Of a stretch of 28,819 nt of DNA, positions 21,224 through 28,819 are shown piece by piece. The stretch is from JBHIET01 sp046760785 (lineage in GTDB: Bacteria > Chloroflexota > Anaerolineae > B4-G1). The position numbers and the translations under genes were made by a program. The stretch's first letter is position 1. The number at the start of each line of letters is the position of its first letter. The notes under the pieces are model-generated. The model ran no database searches. It was not told the origin of the DNA and worked only from the letters and a program-made list of their open reading frames with translations. Location: NCBI GenBank assembly GCA_046760785.1, contig JBHIET010000041.1, forward strand, positions 1 to 28,819, read 5' to 3'.

Positions 21224-23221
21224 TTAACCGCCTCGCATCACGAGCGGCAGGAATATCGCGTCCGTCCACGGCACTATGGTCAGGTTCAGCTTCAGCGCCG
21301 GGTCGCCTAGGAGAACGAACGTATCGTGCAGGTCCGCATCGTCACTGCCCAGGCCGGCTTTGGCATACTGAGTGGCAGCCCCCAACTCGCTAATGCCGTC
21401 CGTGAAAACGGCGTGGAAGAACCGCTGGTGCAGAATCCTATGTCCACTGGTTCGTCCCAGCGAGGTGGAGCCCCAGGTAGCGACCGCCCCGCCCCCGGCC
21501 CGGCGCAGTAGCTCCTCGTCCAGCGTGTCGCCCGCCGGGTCAGCGAAGCGACCGGTTAGGCAAGTCATTTCCAGGAAGACGGGGAGCGCCCCGCCGTTGT
21601 GCAGACTCGCCACATCGTCTACGTGGAACAAGGGAGTGAGCGTTTCCGGAGCCGCGGCCCACTGGTGCTGGGAGGCGTGACCCACGTAGCTGGCCAGCAG
21701 CCCGCCGGCATTGAGCTGCCCCACTGTCGCGTCGTGGGCGGTGGTGATGTCGTCGTACTTGTAGTACTCATCGCAGTCAGAGGTGCAGAAATAGGCGCGT
21801 TGGCCGGTGAAGGTGGTGGGCAGGGTGGCGTAGATGGCATCTGAGTCGTCGTGGAATGTCTCAGGAGGGTTGGCATCTGGTTTCTCGTTGCCGGCAAAGA
21901 ACAGCACTCGCTCGTTCCAGGGGTACTGGGGTGGGTTCAGTTCATAGTCGAGGATCTTTTGCACCACGACCTGGGCCTCTGTGGCGGCTCTGACGGGCAG
22001 CCGGCCGATGAAGACGTCGGCCAGGTTGTCGGGGCCATCCACTGTGACAAAAAGGTTATCACTAGCTGCCACCTGCTCCCCCCACTCCTCTTGCCACCAC
22101 GGCGGGTCACCCGCCTTCATTGTTCTCGTATAAGGGGGAACGTACTGGGTACCGGAGCCATCCTCGGTGCCGTCGCCGACGAGGAGCACGTACCGGAGCG
22201 TGGGTGTCACCGCGCTATGGTAGGTGTTGCTGATGTAATCCCGGATGGCTACAGGATCGTTGCTGCCGCCGATGGCCTGCACGGTCGTGCTGTAGACCTT
22301 CAGACCATCGCTGTTGGCGCGGTGAGCGGCCAGCGGGGCAATGGCGTTGATGAAATCGGAATGGGCGATGATCAGGTACTCGGTATCGGAAGGGGCACTG
22401 CTCAGCGCGAGACCCACCTCTCCCCCCTGATAGGAAGGGAGAGAGCGGGCGAACTGGGTCACTTGGCCTGGGTTGACGACTGCGTGTTGCAAGATGGAGA
22501 CAAAAGGATCATCGCCGCCCCACCCCGCCGCCGCAGTGGGTGCGTCCTGGAAGTGGAGTTCGACGCGCACGCGACGCGCCGCTTCCAGGGCGCGTCTTGC
22601 GGGATCGAACCCTTCGGCATTGCTCAGGACAAGGCGCAGCGGGAAGAAGGTCAGCCGCACCAAACGGTGACCGCGCATCCAGCCGACCTCCTCCAGCGTG
22701 ACGACCTCGCCAGGGTACAGCTCCGCCCGAGCGTAGAGCCGCTCGTCCTGCGCCCAGACCGGCTCAAGGGCAACAGGCGGATCACCTATGACTGCCATCT
22801 TGGAAGCCGGAACCACGGGGGAGGGTAAGGAACGGCGACTGCTCTCCAGCACCTGCACGTGGAGCGTCACGTCGCCGATGGGGGGCACGACCGCCAGTGC
22901 GGAGGCGAACGGGAGCTGCGGCTGCCCTGGTACCTCGGTCTGGTCCCAGCCTGGCGCATCCAGGGCGATGTAGGAGCGCCCGTCGTCACCGACCACTGAG
23001 CGCCGGGAGAAGGCAGGCGCGTGCCACTCCAGGACGACACCCTCCACATCGGCCTGCAGCACGGCGGGTTGCGGCGGCGCTGGATCATCACTTGCGGCAG
23101 GAACAGGACACAGGCCGAGAAGGCCAAAGCCCAGCAGCAATGCTGTGCGTAATGCATAATGCGTAATACGTAATGCGCTCTCTGCTTCCTGCTTCTTGTC
23201 TCCCGCTTCCTCCTGCTCCAT
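21224..23221 (-). CDS. Secreted C25 (gingipain-type) cysteine peptidase
   Basis: The 665-residue protein has an N-terminal propeptide-like region and a caspase-fold C25 domain (about 275-640). The catalytic His515 is in YVGHASQHQW and the Cys554 in FLEMTCLTGRF, with supporting LLVGDG and DVFIGRLPVR segments. It ends in DAIFLPLVMRGG, a short hydrophobic tail seen on many Anaerolineae exported proteins and also near the end of the upstream 1737-residue protein. The signal peptide hydrophobic core (residues 28-44) is preceded by a Glu/Lys-rich stretch encoded by a simple repeat. In-frame codons 216-222 (VLSNAEG) come from a REP-like palindrome. I prefer ATG 23221 (GGAAG upstream); GTG 23266 would overlap the upstream gene. 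The peptidase may process its operon partners. Confidence 0.88.
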   Translation of the reverse strand: MEQEEAGDKKQEAESALRITHYALRTALLLGFGLLGLCPVPAASDDPAPPQPAVLQADVEGVVLEWHAPAFSRRSVVGDDGRSYIALDAPGWDQTEVPGQPQLPFASALAVVPPIGDVTLHVQVLESSRRSLPSPVVPASKMAVIGDPPVALEPVWAQDERLYARAELYPGEVVTLEEVGWMRGHRLVRLTFFPLRLVLSNAEGFDPARRALEAARRVRVELHFQDAPTAAAGWGGDDPFVSILQHAVVNPGQVTQFARSLPSYQGGEVGLALSSAPSDTEYLIIAHSDFINAIAPLAAHRANSDGLKVYSTTVQAIGGSNDPVAIRDYISNTYHSAVTPTLRYVLLVGDGTEDGSGTQYVPPYTRTMKAGDPPWWQEEWGEQVAASDNLFVTVDGPDNLADVFIGRLPVRAATEAQVVVQKILDYELNPPQYPWNERVLFFAGNEKPDANPPETFHDDSDAIYATLPTTFTGQRAYFCTSDCDEYYKYDDITTAHDATVGQLNAGGLLASYVGHASQHQWAAAPETLTPLFHVDDVASLHNGGALPVFLEMTCLTGRFADPAGDTLDEELLRRAGGGAVATWGSTSLGRTSGHRILHQRFFHAVFTDGISELGAATQYAKAGLGSDDADLHDTFVLLGDPALKLNLTIVPWTDAIFLPLVMRGG
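22610..22630. repeat. REP-like palindrome inserted in the C25 peptidase gene
   Basis: CCCTTCGGCATTGCTCAGGAC is the inverse of CCTGAG(N)CGAAGGG, another member of the dispersed family. It is read in frame as VLSNAEG, between beta strands of the propeptide region. Confidence 0.65.
23147..23219. repeat. Simple-repeat element at the start of the peptidase gene
   Basis: Positions 23147-23178 hold near-repeats of the unit GCGTAATAC or GCATAATGC. Positions 23179-23219 are a pyrimidine-rich run of GCTTCCT-like units. On the coding strand they give QEEAGDKKQEAES and LRITHYALR. This signature of a dispersed element replaces the usual short basic n-region of the signal peptide. Confidence 0.6.
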
Positions 23222-23253
23222 ACGTTTCTTCCGTGCAATCACTGATGCTACTT

Positions 23254-26200
23254 TCACCTGTGGCACAACCTCGCCAGGAGTCCCTCTCGCGGGCTTGACC
23301 GGCGCCCAAACAACCGATCCGCCCGGTAAGACACTGGTGCAGCGGCCCGCTCCCCCCGTCCTCCCTGAATCAACGGGAAGTAGAGCCGATATGGTAGCAC
23401 GTCTATCCCAACGCCGCCCTGCACCGGGCCATAAGTGTCGGGGGCGCCGAAGCTGACCTCCTCAACCAGCCAGTACCAGTAGGGCTGGCCGGGCGTCACG
23501 TCCCGGTCCACGTGGCTGTAGGTGCTATCGGGGCCAGTAGCGGGGACATAGGCGATGGTCTGTGCTTGAGCGACGTCCGCGTCGGGAGCGCGTTTGACGT
23601 AGAAGCCGAGGGTGCCCAATTCCGCAGCCGTGCCCCATTCCAGCCGCACGGCCGATTCCTCCGCCAGCGCCCGGAAGTAGATCACCTCCACCGGCGTAGG
23701 AATACCTTGCCCACCCTCACCTCCGACGTCCACCTCGTCCTCGTCCTCGTTGGCCGGATTGTCGTAGACGTCTATAGCGCCGGTGACGGTGGCCGTGTTG
23801 GTGGTGGTGATCTCAATATCGTGGGTGACGCGGAAGATGGTAGTGACGAGGAACGATTCACCCGGAGGCAAGTTGCGACCGAAGCCGTAGGGCGCTGGCC
23901 CAGTCAGGTCATTCCAGGTCAGGAGGCCATCGTCAGCATCCTCCTCCGGGTAGGGCGTACCGTCCGCGAAACTCAAGAAGTAGGGTTCGTACTGATCCAG
24001 CAGCGGCAGCACGTCAATCACGCTGGGGCCGACGTTGGTGATGGCGATGGTGAACGTCACATAGTTGGGGTATACATCATCATCATCCAGGCTTGCGATT
24101 TCCTTGTCTATCTCCACTGCCGGGTCCTCAAGGGAGACAGGGGCATCGTCAGTGTCGGTGAGGACGCCAGCAGGGGTGGTGACCGTCGCCGTAGCCACGT
24201 TGACGTAGGTGCCGGTGACAGATGGTGTGGCGGTCACGGCAAAGGTGACGGTGATGCTATCGCCGGGGGGCAGCGGACCCACCAGCGGGACGAGATCGTC
24301 CCACACCAGGAGCGGCTCGGCGATGGTGTCCGGGTCCGCCGGCAGGCCGGTGCCGCGTATGTAGTGGAAGTCGGCGGACGGCAGGGTGTCGGCAAGCATC
24401 ACCTCGGTGAAAGTCACCAGGCCAGTGTTGTTGATGCGGATAGAATAGGTGAAGGGCATCCGGCGCACCACCCGGCCCGGCGCGACCGCCTTGACGATCT
24501 CCAGGCCCGGCGACGGGGGGGCGACGGGTGTGGTGATGGTGTCGGTATCGGTGAGGCCCGTGGTGTCGGTGATGATGACGTTGTTGACGATGAGTGTGTC
24601 ACTTACGAGTCCAGCATCTACCAGCACGACCATGGTCAACGTGCCACCGACCTGGGTGACACCACTCCCCGGTGGCCAGAGGCCGCTCACCTGCCAGATC
24701 ACCGGTCCCGCGTTCCCTACGCCAGGGTCGCTGGTGGGAATGGGCGTGGCAGAGTAGAAGGCGGTGCCCACGGGTGTGGTGTCCCTGATCGCCATCTCCT
24801 CCACCGCCTCGTCGCCTGTGATGGTGTAGTGGATGGTGTAGGTCAGGCGACCCCCGGCTTCCACCGGCGAAGGGTCGGCGGCTTTGGCGATAGTCAAGGC
24901 GTGGTCGCTTTCGATCTGGACAGCCGCGTCATCGCAGGGCGGCGAGAGAACCTCCAGCCAGTTAGCCGCCGTGGTGCAAGCGGTGTTGGCCAGCGTCAGG
25001 TCGTCGGGCAGCGGGATGCCCACCTGGGCCTGGAAGGTAGCGGTAATGAACCCGCCAGCCAGCAGCCGCACCCCTTGGGTGATGACCATGTGGCCGGTGA
25101 GCGGGTCGTAGGAGACGGGATCGCCTCCCGTTGAGGTGGTGTAGGAGAGCACGATTTGCTCCGAGGTGAGCGTCTCCGTCACCACCCGCTCCGGGTCGGT
25201 TTCGTAGATGGCGACGTTGTCGAAACGGTAAGAATCGTCCGGCTCCAAGGCGCTGGTCGCGGTGAAGTGTAGGGCTGCCGCCGGTGCCCCGGCGATGGGA
25301 GACAGGTCAAGCTGCCGGATGGTGTAATCACCGGTGTGCCGTTCTTGGAGAGAGACCGTACCCACTCCCACACGATATTCGTCATCGGCATCGTCGTTAT
25401 CCCCGGCCACATAGTATCGCAGCCGGGGCGCACGGAACTCCGAAAGGTCCGCCACCCGGTACGCGCCGACGTAACCGTTCGTCATCATCAGGTAGGCCGG
25501 CTCGCTGAGAGCATCGGCCGGCAGCGTTCCGACCTGTACGTCGCCGCCGGTGGGGTCGCCGTCGTCATTGACCTCGGTCCAAGGGGTGGACCAGGTGAGC
25601 GTGCCATCGTCACCGGTGTAGTTGGAGGGCTGGGTGGCGGTCAGGTCAAAGTCGTCGGCGTAATAGCCGTGGAAATAGGAGGTGCGGGTGACGGCCAGGG
25701 TCTCGATCTCTACCTGAGGGATAGGCCAGCTGAGGTCCAGCGTACCGGGGACGTATTCGATCCACGCAGGCAGCGTGTCGCTGATTTGGGTGAGCAGGGC
25801 CACGCCATCGCCATAGTTGGACACGACAACGGTATACGTGATGCGGCCATCAGGAGAGACAACGGTGGGGGAGACAGTCTTGTTGATGGAAAGGAGAGGC
25901 CGTGCGACAGGCGTGTCGGTGTCCGGGTCGGGCGGGTCGTCGGGGTCTTCCGAGTCGGTAGGATCGGTGTTGGCCGAGTCCACCACCGCTTGATTGGTAA
26001 TCTCGGTGACGGTTACGGGGATAGTGAGGTGCAGGAGGAGGCGGAAAGTGATGGTCACCGTCCGCCACGGCCCGATGGTGGGCCAGGTGATACGGAACAT
26101 CTGGGCATCGGCAACAGGGGTCGTCACCCAGGTCCCGTTGTAGTATTCGATGGTATCGGTTGGCGGGGGTGTGGTGACCTGTAAGCTGCCTGCCACAAAG

Positions 26201-28467
26201 TCGGTATAGGTGTAGGGCAGGGTGTCGGTCAGCACCACGTCGTTCATGGAGCCCAGGCCGTTGTTTTGGAGGACGAGGGTGTAGGTGATGGTATCGCCGG
26301 GGGAAAAGCCCCCGGACAAGTCGGCATCAATGGCCAGCTCGTCCACCTTGGAGAGGCTGGGTATGGAGGCGGGGAGAACCGTATAGCCCAGGTCTAAGTA
26401 AGGACTCGCGACATCTGAGCGGCACGGATCCTGTCCCCATGCCACCGCGATCTTGTCCTCATAGTCCAGAGTATAGATGAGCGCCCCCTGCAGGTTACGG
26501 TCATCCGGATCACCCACGCGAATCGCCTGACCGGCCAGAAGAGAGACACCCAGTGCCGAGAGAGGCTCATCCCACCCGGCCACTCCAAACACGTCATTGT
26601 CGTCCGCATCGCCATCGCCATTCATATCGAATGGGTCTGGCAAGCCGTCCTGGTTCAAATCCACGTAAATGACCGTGTCGGTAATGACGGTGACAAACGC
26701 GGAGTTGCCGTTGTCCGACGGGGGCACGTCGTTGTTGCCGGGGGCGTAACCGACCACAGCCTGGGAAGAGAGTTTGGACGTGGGAATAAGAGAATATCCC
26801 CAGTCATACGTCTCAGATTGGTTGCGTCCATTCGAGGAGGAGTCTATCACACCCACACCCCAGAAGGTGTCCGCTGAGAAGAGATGGAGCCCCGAGGACC
26901 CGGTAGAAATGTCAGCCCAGCCCAGATTGTCCACCACGTAGTCCAGGAGGCTGATCGTGGTCTGGGCCGGGATAGAAACGACGACCGTACCCAGATCGCT
27001 GACTGCGGTCACGCTGATGGCGCTGCTATTGGGGTTGTGGAGATAGATATCCGAATCGGCAACATCACCGCCACACGAGAAACCGGGTACAGGAGCCCAA
27101 TAATCATTGGTCCACACATCAGCCGGTTGCAGCGTGTAGCCGTGTGCGGAGTAGGGATCACCACAACCACCGGTCATCATCTGTACCTGAATGGGCGCCG
27201 TGGCGGTGACGACATCAGTGCTGTTCACGCCCCCGACCCCGGCGCCATCGTTGGCGCCATCTATGAAGTGGGTCCCGCCAGGGCCCAGGGTAGCCACCAG
27301 AGCGCCGTTGTAATAGACCTCGGTGCCGGGCAGCGCGGCCATGATTTCCAGGCCGGCAAAGTCATGGTCGTCCACACCACCTCCGGCAGTATTAGGATCC
27401 AGGTCTTCTCCCACCGTAGCTATAAAGCTGGTACCCCAATCGGCTACCTCCGGCATCTCCCAGGCACTGGCCAGAACCACCCCCGGGGTAGATGGGAACA
27501 CCTGCCGCACCACCGAGGCTTCCATGCCCACGACGGTGATCCGGTCACGACCGTCGTAGAAGAACACGTCCGTGTCCGGCACTTGGGCGGGATCAATGTT
27601 ATCCCGAAAGAGCTGCAGCGCCCCGGCATCCAGCACGCCTACTTCGGTGGTGGAGCCAGGTATCAGGGGGTCGGCATCGTAACCATCCTCCCAGTGGTCG
27701 TAGTAGAAGATGGTTCCGTCAGACGAGGCGATGAGGAATATGGAGGAATTCAATGTTCCACCAACCGCAACTCCACCGGAGTGACACTGTTGGGCACCTG
27801 GCAGACCGGTGCTTTTGTCATCAAAGAGCGTCCACAGGTTTGCATCGTTGAAGGGCGCGAAATACTGGTGCACGGTGGGATCTATCACGCGCACGCCAGG
27901 GATGCCGGGTTCGCCGGGGCCGGGCCGGCCGTCGCCGTCCTGATCCACAAAGACCAGGCCAGCGATGGTGCGAGCCTCCCGGTCGTAGGCAGCGGTGAAG
28001 CGCACGCTGGTGGAGAGGAGATCGGAGGTTCGTTCCATCCCTGGAGCAAGCCAGAGGACGGGCGCCGCCTCGCCTCTGGCGGGACGCAGATGAGGAGGAA
28101 GGGTGGACAGGTCTATGATCACCTTATGGGTGCCCTTGGACAGGCCCTCAAAGTGGTAGCGCCCTGCGCCATTGGTGTAGACCTCAGGAGGGGAGGCGTC
28201 GAGGGCCAGGGATGCAATTCCGGGCCTAGCCTCGCTGGTGGCAAACCAGGCCGGCAGGGCGCGAGCGGTAGAGGCATCATGCCCTTCAGCGTCTGCGGCA
28301 GGCACAGCAGTGAACCAGGAAGGAAGCACACCCAAGAAAACGTCGGTTTCCATGCCTGGGCGCACAAGCGCCGGCGCGGCAATGGCCGGCAGTGGTGCCA
28401 GGCCCACCCCGAGCAGGTTTACAGACAGAGCGATCACAATTATCAATGTAATACTGCTGTTCCTCAT
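23254..28467 (-). CDS. Giant secreted DUF11-repeat surface protein
   Basis: The 1737-residue protein opens with a signal peptide (1-31). Next come Ala/Pro-rich and SdrD-B-like segments (about 32-195, FVDQDGDGRPGPGEPG at 173-188), a large IgGFc-binding-like beta region (about 235-700), at least five DUF11 repeats (from about 705), and a fibronectin-like domain (AVRLEWGTAAELGTLGFYVKR) near the C-terminus. The second DUF11 repeat is split by a beta-sandwich insertion of about 170 residues (from TSYFHGYYADDF to YRFDNVAIYE). Ca-binding-type loops DLNQDGLPD and DMNGDGDADD lie at 603-621. The tail motif YRLYFPLIQGG is followed by 34 Arg-rich residues, unusual for such proteins and perhaps a lost stop or frameshift. 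The ATG at 28467 has a weak GGGGGTATGGG site. It heads a probable five-gene operon and likely acts as stalk or adhesin. Confidence 0.9.
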   Translation of the reverse strand: MRNSSITLIIVIALSVNLLGVGLAPLPAIAAPALVRPGMETDVFLGVLPSWFTAVPAADAEGHDASTARALPAWFATSEARPGIASLALDASPPEVYTNGAGRYHFEGLSKGTHKVIIDLSTLPPHLRPARGEAAPVLWLAPGMERTSDLLSTSVRFTAAYDREARTIAGLVFVDQDGDGRPGPGEPGIPGVRVIDPTVHQYFAPFNDANLWTLFDDKSTGLPGAQQCHSGGVAVGGTLNSSIFLIASSDGTIFYYDHWEDGYDADPLIPGSTTEVGVLDAGALQLFRDNIDPAQVPDTDVFFYDGRDRITVVGMEASVVRQVFPSTPGVVLASAWEMPEVADWGTSFIATVGEDLDPNTAGGGVDDHDFAGLEIMAALPGTEVYYNGALVATLGPGGTHFIDGANDGAGVGGVNSTDVVTATAPIQVQMMTGGCGDPYSAHGYTLQPADVWTNDYWAPVPGFSCGGDVADSDIYLHNPNSSAISVTAVSDLGTVVVSIPAQTTISLLDYVVDNLGWADISTGSSGLHLFSADTFWGVGVIDSSSNGRNQSETYDWGYSLIPTSKLSSQAVVGYAPGNNDVPPSDNGNSAFVTVITDTVIYVDLNQDGLPDPFDMNGDGDADDNDVFGVAGWDEPLSALGVSLLAGQAIRVGDPDDRNLQGALIYTLDYEDKIAVAWGQDPCRSDVASPYLDLGYTVLPASIPSLSKVDELAIDADLSGGFSPGDTITYTLVLQNNGLGSMNDVVLTDTLPYTYTDFVAGSLQVTTPPPTDTIEYYNGTWVTTPVADAQMFRITWPTIGPWRTVTITFRLLLHLTIPVTVTEITNQAVVDSANTDPTDSEDPDDPPDPDTDTPVARPLLSINKTVSPTVVSPDGRITYTVVVSNYGDGVALLTQISDTLPAWIEYVPGTLDLSWPIPQVEIETLAVTRTSYFHGYYADDFDLTATQPSNYTGDDGTLTWSTPWTEVNDDGDPTGGDVQVGTLPADALSEPAYLMMTNGYVGAYRVADLSEFRAPRLRYYVAGDNDDADDEYRVGVGTVSLQERHTGDYTIRQLDLSPIAGAPAAALHFTATSALEPDDSYRFDNVAIYETDPERVVTETLTSEQIVLSYTTSTGGDPVSYDPLTGHMVITQGVRLLAGGFITATFQAQVGIPLPDDLTLANTACTTAANWLEVLSPPCDDAAVQIESDHALTIAKAADPSPVEAGGRLTYTIHYTITGDEAVEEMAIRDTTPVGTAFYSATPIPTSDPGVGNAGPVIWQVSGLWPPGSGVTQVGGTLTMVVLVDAGLVSDTLIVNNVIITDTTGLTDTDTITTPVAPPSPGLEIVKAVAPGRVVRRMPFTYSIRINNTGLVTFTEVMLADTLPSADFHYIRGTGLPADPDTIAEPLLVWDDLVPLVGPLPPGDSITVTFAVTATPSVTGTYVNVATATVTTPAGVLTDTDDAPVSLEDPAVEIDKEIASLDDDDVYPNYVTFTIAITNVGPSVIDVLPLLDQYEPYFLSFADGTPYPEEDADDGLLTWNDLTGPAPYGFGRNLPPGESFLVTTIFRVTHDIEITTTNTATVTGAIDVYDNPANEDEDEVDVGGEGGQGIPTPVEVIYFRALAEESAVRLEWGTAAELGTLGFYVKRAPDADVAQAQTIAYVPATGPDSTYSHVDRDVTPGQPYWYWLVEEVSFGAPDTYGPVQGGVGIDVLPYRLYFPLIQGGRGERAAAPVSYRADRLFGRRSSPREGLLARLCHR

Positions 28468-28763
28468 TTCCCATACCCCCCTAATCTACCCTCGGCAATC
28501 AGCCGCTTTGTGGCCGATCGGGACGTACCGTCCCTGACAATGTTTCCACTGACCTTTCTGACCGCCGCTACGACAGCCAATCTTCCGCCGCAGGTTGCGA
28601 GCAAGCTCAGCCGAACGTTCACGGCGGTGCACCACAAGCTGGTCGTCATCAAGATCAAGCAGCGATATCACAGTGAGCAAAGTATATCAAGAACCTGTTG
28701 CTTTTGTGTTTGATTTTTACTAAAGTTTTATCATATTCTGTCAGGCAACTATAGCCTGAGTAG
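28468..28763. other. Leader region upstream of the giant surface protein gene
   Basis: Nearly 300 bases without a supported gene. It holds a perfect hairpin GGGACG-TAC-CGTCCC (28520-28534) without a T-tract, and an AT-rich section (28681-28760) with TATACT on the minus strand at 28681-28686 as a possible -10 element, but no good -35. Two short overlapping frames on the minus strand lack support. I recognise no riboswitch. Confidence 0.5.
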
Positions 28764-28819
28764 TTCGACAATGTCACATTTGGCCAAAGGCTCTCAGCCC
28801 TTGTCCCCAAGGGCGTGTT
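28764..28819. mobile_element. MITE-like element, left end only (copy 3, cut by window edge)
   Basis: It begins TTCGACAATGTCACATT. Positions 28767-28819 are identical over 53 bases to 2627-2679, the left part of the element at 2625-2802. The rest lies beyond the window. Confidence 0.75.

Noticed and set aside
23512..25134. 540-codon plus-strand open frame
   Set aside because: Also antisense to the giant gene, with no ribosome site, domain or membrane pattern; stop-free by base composition.
28520..28534. Hairpin considered as riboswitch or terminator
   Set aside because: A perfect 6-base stem only, no T-tract and no conserved riboswitch core could be recognised around it.
28464..28680. Two overlapping small minus-strand frames (64 codons each) upstream of the giant gene
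   Set aside because: No convincing ribosome site, no recognisable domain, and they overlap each other in different frames; treated as leader DNA.
26884..28713. Long open frame of 609 codons on the plus strand
   Set aside because: It lies opposite the giant DUF11 gene, which has a signal peptide and clear domains. The plus-strand translation is rich in His/Arg/Gly without recognisable motifs, as expected from the antisense of GC-rich coding DNA.

Overview
The window looks like a chromosomal segment of a GC-rich Chloroflexota bacterium, most likely Anaerolineae. The grounds are the style of its exported proteins: Thr-Pro linkers, DUF11 and CARDB repeats, cohesin/dockerin/LysM modules, a CAP-domain protein and C-terminal FLPLV-like tails. 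Dispersed palindromic repeats that read through into protein point the same way. This is inference from protein style; no rRNA or other phylogenetic marker is present, and no tRNA, CRISPR array or prophage was seen.

Layout. (A) 219-2578, minus strand: a three-gene operon with a small acidic protein of unknown function, a 537-residue fusion of a class I SAM-dependent methyltransferase with an HgcA-type corrinoid and membrane protein, and an HgcB-like ferredoxin. (B) 2625-3989: two small elements with terminal inverted repeats flank a minus-strand UPF0173 metallo-hydrolase; a third element starts at the right edge of the window. (C) 4018-5226: an RpoD-type sigma factor. (D) 5391-10502: three overlapping genes for complex I/antiporter-like membrane subunits, translationally coupled to rarA. 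(E) 10686-15449: a Yip1-like membrane protein followed by an ABC export module (MacB-like ATPase, CARDB-repeat secreted protein, FtsX/MacB permease). (F) 15512-19179, minus strand: three secreted proteins, namely a CAP protein, a cohesin-LysM protein and a cohesin-dockerin protein. (G) 19329-28467, minus strand: a probable five-gene operon with a 1737-residue DUF11 surface protein, a C25 (gingipain-type) peptidase, a small protein with an LPESG sorting-like tail, a metallo-beta-lactamase-fold hydrolase and a stand-alone response-regulator receiver.

The strongest candidate for an undescribed system is (A). The second half of the large protein carries the HgcA cap-helix signature NVWCAAG and a multi-helix membrane tail, but it is fused to a complete SAM methyltransferase. 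Its partner ferredoxin has an Asp in place of the second cluster-1 cysteine and lacks the C-terminal cysteines of HgcB. This suggests an HgcAB paralog with its own methyl-group chemistry rather than a standard mercury methylator. Secondary points of interest are the cohesin/dockerin/LysM pair, the CARDB-containing ABC module, the antiporter-like trio without a hydrophilic arm, and the many short palindromic repeats inserted in frame into genes.
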